In this document: in pieces, positions 6,849 to 14,137 of the stretch | Position numbering within the stretch: the first letter of the stretch is position 1 | How the letters are laid out: every line of letters begins with the position of its first letter | NCBI GenBank assembly: GCA_022653735.1 | Contig: JALCSU010000010.1 | Coordinates: forward strand, 1-61,030 | Direction of reading: 5' to 3' | From: Bacteroidales bacterium | Lineage (GTDB): Bacteria > Bacteroidota > Bacteroidia > Bacteroidales > UBA932 | DNA: 61,030 nt | The notes under the pieces: model-generated | The model's input: only the letters and a program-made list of their open reading frames with translations | The model's database searches: none | What the model was told of the DNA's origin: nothing | Made by a program: the position numbers and the translations under genes

Positions 6849-9767
6849 CTAGAATTTGAAATAGAGGTTCAGCATGTAATTGAATCCCGGCATGTAAAAA
6901 TACTTAGAGTCGAACTTATAATAGCGTTCTTTGCTCACGGTGTTGTCCACCATGCGGGTTTGTTCGAAGCCTCCAGTCTTTATATCCTTATTGTTCAGCA
7001 CATTACGTGCATTCAAGTTGAAGCCTATCTGGTATTTCCTGTGAATATACCAAGACTTGCCGACGCTGATGTTGACTAGCCATGCGTCATCGAACTTCTC
7101 TTGAGAAGCCAAGTCCATGATTTCCGCCGGAGTGACTATTCTGTCCGGACCGGCAGTGGCGAAGTCAGTCTTGGAAAGAGGGCTCATGTCCAGGTAGCTG
7201 CGCCCGAAATACTCGACATCTGCGTCTATGAACCAGTAATTCTTGAAATACGACAGTCCCAGGCTGGCAGCAGTCTGAGGCGTACTAGGCACGTAATGTT
7301 TCTGCGAGCCGTTCTGGACAGAAGAGTAAGTGCCATCCGCATTGCGGTCGAACTTCGGATTGCTCTTCCAGTAAGGGACGAGCAGATTGTCATAGACCAC
7401 AGTCGCGCTGTTGTCTATCGTAGCGGTCAGGCGCGGATTAGATGTGTAGACATATTCACCTGCAGTGAAAGCCCCGACAACAGAAAGGCCGGTCAGAGGA
7501 GTAGGCACCTCGAAGCCCAGCTCCATTCCTACGTGCCTCTCGTCGATGCCGCTCAAAGCGAAATTGCCGAACGAGTTGTTCAAGTCGTAGTAAACGCTCA
7601 TCACATCCGTCTGGTCTTTGAGCGTCGTGTAGAAACCGGTTATCCGGAAGCTATATCCATTTGCCGCATACATGTAGTTCAAGTCACCGGAAAATGCCTT
7701 GACGTTAGTAAGATCATTCATGAGTGTGTTGCGAGTTCTAGGCGCCACGAAAGCTTTGTCGAAAAATGGAGCCTCTGAAGAATAGCTTATGTTCCCGGAA
7801 ACTCTGTGCCCTCCGGTGAAATTGTAGGCAAGATTCAGTTTCCCCGAATATGTCAGGAAACTGGACTTTTTGGAATCCCCCTTGGAAGTAATTGGTTTTC
7901 CTTCTGAATCGTAAGTAGTTATGACTTTCCCTCCATATGAAATCGGCTGCCCGTTGTCATCCAGTCCCGGAAACAGCCCTTTGCGCATCAAGCCTTCCCT
8001 CCAGAACTTCGTGCCACCGAGCCTGCCGCCCAGAGTCGCCTCCAAGCCACCGAAAGTGTATTTCCCGCTAGCCCAGACATCGCCTTTGAATATGTGAGCG
8101 TAGTAGTCGTAGCCATATTTGTCGCCCTTCTTCACTTTCTGGGCCTCTCCGTGCTCGAAGAAATAGTCCAAGTCATTCTGAATGGCCGCATCCGATAAAG
8201 AGAAATCCCTTTCAGCGTACTGGTCGATATTCACGAAATAGTCGCCTCCGAGCAGGTCATTGACTGATTTATAATATTCAGTCCTGTTGATTTTGCCATC
8301 GATGCCTGCGCTGAGGAGCCAATTGAGCGACGGCCTCCAGCTCAGGCTACCCGCAAGGTTCAAGTCATTCTGGTCGGCATGGCGCTCCTCAAGAATATAT
8401 TTCGAGCGATTGCCATCAGCGGTGACATTGTTGCGGTTAACGTTGTAGAGCCTGTCCCAATTGACGTGGGCGATGTTGTCGTAATCGTTTTCCCAAGCTT
8501 CTCTTGCCCAGGCAGCCTTGGAAGGATTCTGGCGATTATAGTCCGCATTCTCCATGTAGAAATAGCTCGGCAGGTTGCGGTAATAGTCCGGGCGAGGATC
8601 CTGAGCATTGTACCAGTCGAAAGCCGTGTAGCCGTTCTTGCCGCCTCGATACAAAAGCGTCGCTGAAGCGGACAGCTTGCGAGAAGGCGTGAAATCATAT
8701 TTCAGGAACGCAATCGGCTCGAAGGTGATTCTGTTCCTGGAATTGCGAACCTTGCCGTCCTGGTAGCCCCAGTTGGAATTGTACATGTTGTCGCCCATCA
8801 GGTCGTAGACCTCCTGAGTGGAAGCATTCTGGGCTCCGCGCGTTCCGGGAGCGGCGAATGCCACGAGGGAGAGCCTGTGGACATCATTCCAATTTTTCTC
8901 CACCCCAGCGTAGAAAGCGAATGAACGGTAATATACTCCGTTGATCCAGTCATTCCCTCCCAGGCGAGCGGAAGCGCTGAAAGCGTAGGACCAGCCTTTA
9001 TCGTTCTCTGGCTGAGCATATGTGCCCATGATTCGAAGCCTGTACAATGCGCTGTTGGTCAGCACGCTGAACCTAGTGCCAGGGCGAACCTTCGACGGGG
9101 TGCCATAAATATTCACCAGCCCATTGTAGCCGCCGATGCCATATTCAGAAATCTCAGAGCCTATTACTGTCGCCTTGTCCCTCATCACCTCATTCAGACC
9201 GCTCCATAATGAATATGGCGAATAACCTGTGAGCGCATCATTCATCTTCACGCCGGCAAGATAAACATCCTGAGACTCGCTCAGGTAGCCACGAGCCTTA
9301 AACCGCATGGCGCTGAAGTTATAAGAGGCCAGGTTGTTGAACACGTCGTTCTGGTCGTACAGAATCGTAGGAGTGTCCTCGTAGCCAAGGCCGTCCAAGT
9401 CGAATTCTCCGAAGCTGGCATCGTCCACCTCTGTCGTGACCTGGACAGGAAGCAGAGAGAGGCTGAACATGTTCTTGACATAACCGTCATTCACGGTCAC
9501 GTTAACAGTATTCGTGATGAATCCGGTGGCATCTATGACCAAATCGTAAACGCCATCCTCCAAGCCTGCAAGCTGAAAATTGCCCTGAGCATCCGCAGTG
9601 ACTTTCCCGATTTCCGTCGCTCCGGACATTAGCCGGAGCGTGGCGCCGGAGACAGGAGCCTTATCCGTCCTGTTGATTACGGTGCCCTTTACTCCTCCCG
9701 TCGGAGTTTGAGCTGCCAGGGAAAGCGCAGCCAGGGCGGCAAAAACTGATATCAAGAATTTTCTCAT
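6849..9767 (-). CDS. TonB-dependent outer-membrane receptor with N-terminal carboxypeptidase-regulatory-like domain
   Basis: The protein has 972 residues. It opens with an SPI signal peptide ending in LAAQ, then a beta-sandwich of the CarboxypepD_reg type (about residues 22-105: GGVKGTVINRTDKAPVSGA). A plug-like region and a long beta-barrel follow, closing on an aromatic YFKF. It differs from SusC: it lacks the SusC plug signature (GYGTQKK) and has no SusD neighbour. In its place it is embedded, with 4-23 bp gaps, among two nuclease-like lipoproteins and two OB-fold-like lipoproteins. It probably imports a product made by those enzymes, for example oligonucleotides or nucleosides. The receptor class is certain, the substrate is inference. 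Confidence 0.9.
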   Translation of the reverse strand: MRKFLISVFAALAALSLAAQTPTGGVKGTVINRTDKAPVSGATLRLMSGATEIGKVTADAQGNFQLAGLEDGVYDLVIDATGFITNTVNVTVNDGYVKNMFSLSLLPVQVTTEVDDASFGEFDLDGLGYEDTPTILYDQNDVFNNLASYNFSAMRFKARGYLSESQDVYLAGVKMNDALTGYSPYSLWSGLNEVMRDKATVIGSEISEYGIGGYNGLVNIYGTPSKVRPGTRFSVLTNSALYRLRIMGTYAQPENDKGWSYAFSASARLGGNDWINGVYYRSFAFYAGVEKNWNDVHRLSLVAFAAPGTRGAQNASTQEVYDLMGDNMYNSNWGYQDGKVRNSRNRITFEPIAFLKYDFTPSRKLSASATLLYRGGKNGYTAFDWYNAQDPRPDYYRNLPSYFYMENADYNRQNPSKAAWAREAWENDYDNIAHVNWDRLYNVNRNNVTADGNRSKYILEERHADQNDLNLAGSLSWRPSLNWLLSAGIDGKINRTEYYKSVNDLLGGDYFVNIDQYAERDFSLSDAAIQNDLDYFFEHGEAQKVKKGDKYGYDYYAHIFKGDVWASGKYTFGGLEATLGGRLGGTKFWREGLMRKGLFPGLDDNGQPISYGGKVITTYDSEGKPITSKGDSKKSSFLTYSGKLNLAYNFTGGHRVSGNISYSSEAPFFDKAFVAPRTRNTLMNDLTNVKAFSGDLNYMYAANGYSFRITGFYTTLKDQTDVMSVYYDLNNSFGNFALSGIDERHVGMELGFEVPTPLTGLSVVGAFTAGEYVYTSNPRLTATIDNSATVVYDNLLVPYWKSNPKFDRNADGTYSSVQNGSQKHYVPSTPQTAASLGLSYFKNYWFIDADVEYFGRSYLDMSPLSKTDFATAGPDRIVTPAEIMDLASQEKFDDAWLVNISVGKSWYIHRKYQIGFNLNARNVLNNKDIKTGGFEQTRMVDNTVSKERYYKFDSKYFYMPGFNYMLNLYFKF

Positions 9768-9771
9768 CGCT

Positions 9772-10851
9772 TTATTTCGATATTAAAATGAATGTCGGAT
9801 AATGGTCGCTGAAGCCATCTTTGAAAACGCCATTGGACATGGTTCTTAGTGGCTGACCTTTGTATTTTCCTTCCTTCTCAGTCATGAAAGGCTGGTGGAA
9901 TATCCTTCCGTAATATTTTTTCTTGACGATAGGCTGAATCTGGAAAGTGCCTTTCGGGGCCGCAGCCAGGCTTTTATTCACCATGATTATGTCGAATATA
10001 TTCCAGCCGCCTTGATAAGCCAAAGAGCCGTAGCCTGCCTTCAGCATTGAAATGAATGGGCTGAAGAAATCATATTGCCCAACTTCGCTGATTTTCTCCT
10101 TTCCTCTCAGGTAACGTGTCATGCTGGCATCGGTCGGGTCGTCGTTCATGTCGCCCATGACCACTATCTTTATTCCAGGGTATTCGTCCATCAGAGACTG
10201 AGCGTTGCGCTGGATTATCTCCGCCCCCCTTGAACGCAGATCCTCACCTTTGTTCCCCAGCCTGGATGGCAGGTGAGCCACGAAGAAGGCGAACATTTCG
10301 CCATCAATCGTGCCGCGGACCATAAGGACATCGCGAGTGCGGAAATTGCGCTGTTCATCTCTATTCATTTCGAACTTTATGTCCGTGTCGTCAAATGTGA
10401 ATGGAATCGACTTGCTCTCGATCAGCTTGAACTGATCCGGCCTGTACAGCAGGGCACAGTCCACGCCTCGGCGGTCTGGTCCATCGTAATGGACTATCTG
10501 GAAATTGGCATCTGCGATCTCTTTCTGGCTCACGAGGTCTTCCAGCACATGACGGTTCTCTACTTCGGAAACGCCCAGCACCGTATGATAGACCTTATTT
10601 TCGTCCCTCATCGCCCGAATGACAGTCGCCATGTTATGAAGCTTCCTGTCGTACTTTGCCTCAGTCCATTTGTTCGCCCCGTCCGGCAGGTACTCATAGT
10701 CATTCTTTCCCTCATCATGATAGGTGTCGAACAGGTTTTCCAGGTTATAGAAGCCAATGATATGAGCCTTCTGCGCTTTTTGCGCCCTGCAAGAGACGGC
10801 GGCCGTCATCACGACCACCAGCGCTATGAATATTATGTATAATCTTTTCAT
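9772..10851 (-). CDS. Endonuclease/exonuclease/phosphatase (EEP) family lipoprotein
   Basis: I chose ATG 10851 because it gives a lipoprotein signal (MKRLYIIF.. AAVSC). The EEP fold motifs are all present in order: NLENLFD, GVSEVENR, GVDCALLY, the active-site GDMNDDP and the terminal SDHYP. Members cleave phosphodiesters of DNA or RNA, or remove phosphates from nucleotides or lipids. Lipidation and its place between a NUC1-type nuclease gene (23 bp upstream) and a TonB-dependent receptor gene (4 bp downstream) point to processing of nucleic-acid fragments at the cell surface or in the periplasm. A related but distinct EEP gene lies at 56500-57456. Fold sure; substrate inferred from context. 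Confidence 0.88.
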   Translation of the reverse strand: MKRLYIIFIALVVVMTAAVSCRAQKAQKAHIIGFYNLENLFDTYHDEGKNDYEYLPDGANKWTEAKYDRKLHNMATVIRAMRDENKVYHTVLGVSEVENRHVLEDLVSQKEIADANFQIVHYDGPDRRGVDCALLYRPDQFKLIESKSIPFTFDDTDIKFEMNRDEQRNFRTRDVLMVRGTIDGEMFAFFVAHLPSRLGNKGEDLRSRGAEIIQRNAQSLMDEYPGIKIVVMGDMNDDPTDASMTRYLRGKEKISEVGQYDFFSPFISMLKAGYGSLAYQGGWNIFDIIMVNKSLAAAPKGTFQIQPIVKKKYYGRIFHQPFMTEKEGKYKGQPLRTMSNGVFKDGFSDHYPTFILISK

Positions 10852-10874
10852 AATTAATATGCTATATTCAGTTC

Positions 10875-12035
10875 CTACCACCAGCTGACAGTCTTAGGAT
10901 TCTGAGCCTCGATCTTTTCCGCAGTCTCTTGTCCCACCTTGTCAGGCAAATTTACGAATAAGTCAATTCCTAATTTTTCCTCCAAGGCATCGACCGACAA
11001 CGAATATTTCGAGAAATCCTTGTCAGAATATTCCTTATGGTCGAAATAAAACGCCGTCGCCATGTAGCCCGAAAAACCTATCGTGCTCCCCTTCTGATAC
11101 CTGAGAATCGCCTTGTAATAGCCGGTCGGGACAGTCACCTTCTTGCCGGTATTGTCATAGCAGAAATACGTGCTCCCCTTCGTGACGCACCCGGTCACGA
11201 CATACACCGTGTCGGACTTCTTTGCCCAATTTCGCACCGCCCCCTCCAGGTATGCCCAAATGGTGGCGTTGAACTCGTCATTGATTTGAGGAGTCATGTT
11301 CGTTCCGTAGAAAGTCTGGGCGTTAGCTTCGTAACTGTTCAACCTGTCTGCGGACGGAATCTGATGCCCGCGGGCGTACCAGCCATTGTTGCCCGCCTTG
11401 TAAGCAGAGGTCAATACAGGCTGCCTGCCACTGTCCAGCAGAGGATCAAGCCCCCAGGAATTGCTTCTTTCTACCCCGCTCAGATGCCCGCTCACCAGCG
11501 GATACGCCACCCAGCACGCCACCAGGTTGTCATAATCCCAATAATAGGAATAATTACGGACAGCTTTTCCTTCAAAAGACATCGAATGAGTGAAGAAGTC
11601 ATATCCGTCATCAGCCTTTGTCTCAGGAAGTTCAAGCCAAGATGCCGTAGCAGTGGCAGAGCCTTGGCCGCCGCCATGCCCAGTAACCCCTGTCTGTGTC
11701 ATTTCCGCCGTGGCCCTGCCACCGGCAGACTCTACGACTATCTCCAGCATCCGGGAAGTTTCCGAAAGATTCGCAGAGAAATTAAGCACGATAGTACTTT
11801 TGCTGCCCGTACCCTCAGACGGCTCTACAGTAGCCCAATCCTCGGAAAGAGAAATCGTCCACTTGCCGGTCGCCTTCACGGAAACGAACTGACTGCCAGC
11901 AGCCGCAGGCACTTCGCTTTTCTGGAGCAAGATTTCCGGCTGCGGCTCGTCATGACTCTTTTTACAAGAAACGGCAAGCATCGGCAGCACCATGAGAACC
12001 GCCAATGCCCACTTCGATATATTCCTTATATTCAA
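10875..12035 (-). CDS. BACON domain plus DNA/RNA non-specific endonuclease (NUC1) lipoprotein
   Basis: The 386-residue product has a signal with a lipobox (LAVSC) and then a BACON-type beta-sandwich (about residues 35-115). The C-terminal half matches the NUC1/Serratia nuclease family. It carries ARGHQIPSADR at about residue 220, the DRGH-type active-site motif with the catalytic His, and downstream the conserved NMTPQ and N segments that bind the metal. The first Asp of DRGH is Ala here, which occurs in Bacteroidetes members. Only a TTG at 12035 allows a full signal peptide; the next ATG would leave too short a leader. Predicted role: a surface nuclease cutting both DNA and RNA. It is the second gene of the operon, 9 bp after its upstream neighbour. 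Confidence 0.87.
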   Translation of the reverse strand: MNIRNISKWALAVLMVLPMLAVSCKKSHDEPQPEILLQKSEVPAAAGSQFVSVKATGKWTISLSEDWATVEPSEGTGSKSTIVLNFSANLSETSRMLEIVVESAGGRATAEMTQTGVTGHGGGQGSATATASWLELPETKADDGYDFFTHSMSFEGKAVRNYSYYWDYDNLVACWVAYPLVSGHLSGVERSNSWGLDPLLDSGRQPVLTSAYKAGNNGWYARGHQIPSADRLNSYEANAQTFYGTNMTPQINDEFNATIWAYLEGAVRNWAKKSDTVYVVTGCVTKGSTYFCYDNTGKKVTVPTGYYKAILRYQKGSTIGFSGYMATAFYFDHKEYSDKDFSKYSLSVDALEEKLGIDLFVNLPDKVGQETAEKIEAQNPKTVSWW

Positions 12036-12044
12036 TTAATTAAC

Positions 12045-13940
12045 TTATTTTTCCGCCTTCATGCCGAAGAACAGCGCACGTGGCTTGGCACCGTCCTTCG
12101 TCGTTATAGTCGCAGTCAAGTCCGCAGGTGCTCCTTCTGCTCCGACCACTGATGTCAGGTCAAATGTGTAATGATCTGAATCTGTGACTGTGATTGTGAA
12201 AGGAGGATTATTTGAAGCACCATCATTCGCAGCCAGAGCCTGAGAATAGACTTCTGCACCATTATAATTGATGACAATAGTCGTAGCAGCACCTTTCCAA
12301 GCGACGCCATAGTAAGAAACTTTCTTAGTTCCGGCAGGGATGGTAACCGTGGCAGTTCCTGCATTTTTCGAAGTCCCTATTTTGAATACTTTTACGTCTT
12401 TCACCCCATTGACCGTGGCTGTGTTGTTATCATAGGCATTAGTCCCATTCGTCCATTTAATGTTGGAAGCGAACTGTTCAGCGCTGCCTCCAGGGTTGTC
12501 TCCGCCGCTGCCTGAACCTTTAACGAGCTTCTCGCAGTAGCCGTCTACCATTTCTTTCGTCTCATTAAAGACTCCCCTATGCCCGACGACAGTCAGGGTG
12601 TCGCCGACGGCAGCGTTAAGCTCACTGAAAGAATTGTTGGCCGCATCTTTGTTTGCCTTCACGCCATAAACGTAAACCGTATCCGTTTTGTTGGCGATGT
12701 AAAGATTCCCGTATGTCGAATTCTTGATGCTCGTAATTTTACCGGTAATCCTGTAAAGCACTGTCGTGCTTACCTCAGCGGCAAGGAACTCAGCAAGCGT
12801 CACGTCTTTGATTTCCTCTGGCTCGTCACTTCCGCCGGTTTCCCCGTTGAGCGAAACTATCTTGCTGCCGGAAGTGATTTCCGCAGTCTGGTTATTATAA
12901 TAAACCAGTTTTCCTAACACTACGACTTCGTCACCTACCTTCAGCTGGTCTGCGGATGTGAATTTATTGCCTTTCAGGTAATATCCGCGAAAGACTTCAA
13001 GCTCGTTCTCCGTTTTTCCGTCGTCGGAAATGTAATAGGTATAATTGCCGAACTGGTCGCTGAACTCGCCAAGCTTGGAAATCTTGCCTTTCACATAGAC
13101 TTCGCTATCTGAAGACTGGCCATTATGTATGATATTCAACGATTTAGCCACATTGTACGGAGAAGCTTCAGTGCCTTCCCCGCTAGCATTCGGGAGGTCG
13201 GTCCATGTCTGTTCCTCGGCCACCTGGCCGTTCAGGTAAACCAGTTTGCTGCCAATAGTGATTTCCGGAGTCTTGCCATTGTAATTTACGAGCTTGCCTT
13301 TGACTATCACATCGTCCCCGACCTTTATCTGATCGCTTGCCGTGAATTTCACGCCTCCAAGATAATAGCCGCGATAGACTTCAAGCTGGGTCGTTGCAGT
13401 TCCATCGTCGGAAATGTAGTAAGTATAATTGCCGAAGCTTGCGCCGAACTCGCCTAGCTGGGAAATCTTACCTTTCACATAAACGTCAGCATCGGTAAAT
13501 GTTCCCGCTGCGATTATTGAAAGAGCCTTGGCGACGTTGTAAGGGGAGTCTTTGGTGCCTTCGCCAATCTCGGACGAACCTCCTTGGCCCGGTTGAGATA
13601 TGAATATTGTTTTGTAGTCGAACTGGTTGCTGACCTTGATGGTGGTCTCCCTGTCCTTAGAGGCATTCGCAAGAGCCGTGACCGTAACTGTCACTGCATT
13701 GTCTGATGCTTTGCCGCTGGAAGGTTCAAATGCCAGCCAGTCCACGCCGTTCACGATGGTCCAGTCCCTGTTGGATGTCACGGTGAACGTAGCCGTGCCT
13801 CCATCCTGAGCCATTTCCAAGGTCTGGGAACTTACCGATATGGCAGGAACCGACGAGTCATCGTCGTCCCCGCTGCATCCATTGAATAATGCAAGGGCAG
13901 CAAAAGAAGCTGCTAGGATTTTCCAAACTTTCATATTCAT
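12045..13940 (-). CDS. Surface lipoprotein with BACON domain and repeated OB-fold-like modules
   Basis: This is the first gene of the operon: 631 residues with a lipobox (LFNGC) followed by GDDDDSS. Domains in order are a BACON sandwich (about 30-115), two near-identical modules (about 125-235 and 250-365), a third shorter module (about 375-480) and a C-terminal beta domain (about 495-631). The two long modules start GTxxSPYNVAKxLxII and contain YVKGKISxLGEF and NYTYYISDDG. They resemble the OB-folds seen in YhcR/ExeM-type extracellular nucleases. The repeat similarity suggests recent internal duplication. With no catalytic motif visible, it is probably a surface binding protein, and OB-folds suit nucleic acid. 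Start ATG 13940 or the in-frame ATG 13934. Function inferred. Confidence 0.78.
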   Translation of the reverse strand: MNMKVWKILAASFAALALFNGCSGDDDDSSVPAISVSSQTLEMAQDGGTATFTVTSNRDWTIVNGVDWLAFEPSSGKASDNAVTVTVTALANASKDRETTIKVSNQFDYKTIFISQPGQGGSSEIGEGTKDSPYNVAKALSIIAAGTFTDADVYVKGKISQLGEFGASFGNYTYYISDDGTATTQLEVYRGYYLGGVKFTASDQIKVGDDVIVKGKLVNYNGKTPEITIGSKLVYLNGQVAEEQTWTDLPNASGEGTEASPYNVAKSLNIIHNGQSSDSEVYVKGKISKLGEFSDQFGNYTYYISDDGKTENELEVFRGYYLKGNKFTSADQLKVGDEVVVLGKLVYYNNQTAEITSGSKIVSLNGETGGSDEPEEIKDVTLAEFLAAEVSTTVLYRITGKITSIKNSTYGNLYIANKTDTVYVYGVKANKDAANNSFSELNAAVGDTLTVVGHRGVFNETKEMVDGYCEKLVKGSGSGGDNPGGSAEQFASNIKWTNGTNAYDNNTATVNGVKDVKVFKIGTSKNAGTATVTIPAGTKKVSYYGVAWKGAATTIVINYNGAEVYSQALAANDGASNNPPFTITVTDSDHYTFDLTSVVGAEGAPADLTATITTKDGAKPRALFFGMKAEK

Positions 13941-14137
13941 CTAAAATTACTTAAAAGTCCTAATATTATTAGCAATAATTTTGTAAAATTAACATGTATT
14001 AGCGAATACTCCAAAAAAAATCTAAGTCACTGACACAACGATTTAAATACGATAAGAGCAAGAAAATTGCCACAAAGTCCAAGCCAGATTAAATTGACGG
14101 CATAAATGACTATATTTGACATATGAATATTTCTACA
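13941..14137. promoter_or_regulatory. Divergent intergenic region with a -7 box for the subtilase gene
   Basis: About 200 AT-rich bases separate the minus-strand nucleic-acid operon from the plus-strand subtilase. TATATTTG at 14111-14118 fits the Bacteroidetes -7 consensus TAnnTTTG on the plus strand and predicts a transcript start near 14125. A good -33 TTTG at 20-bp spacing is lacking; the nearest TTG is only 14 bp upstream. I could not identify an exact minus-strand promoter for the operon. Confidence 0.5.

Noticed and set aside
11037..12152. 371-codon plus-strand ORF opposite the NUC1 nuclease gene
   Set aside because: It is the antisense of a gene with clear catalytic motifs. It has no domain, no signal and no promoter, and it runs into the next gene.
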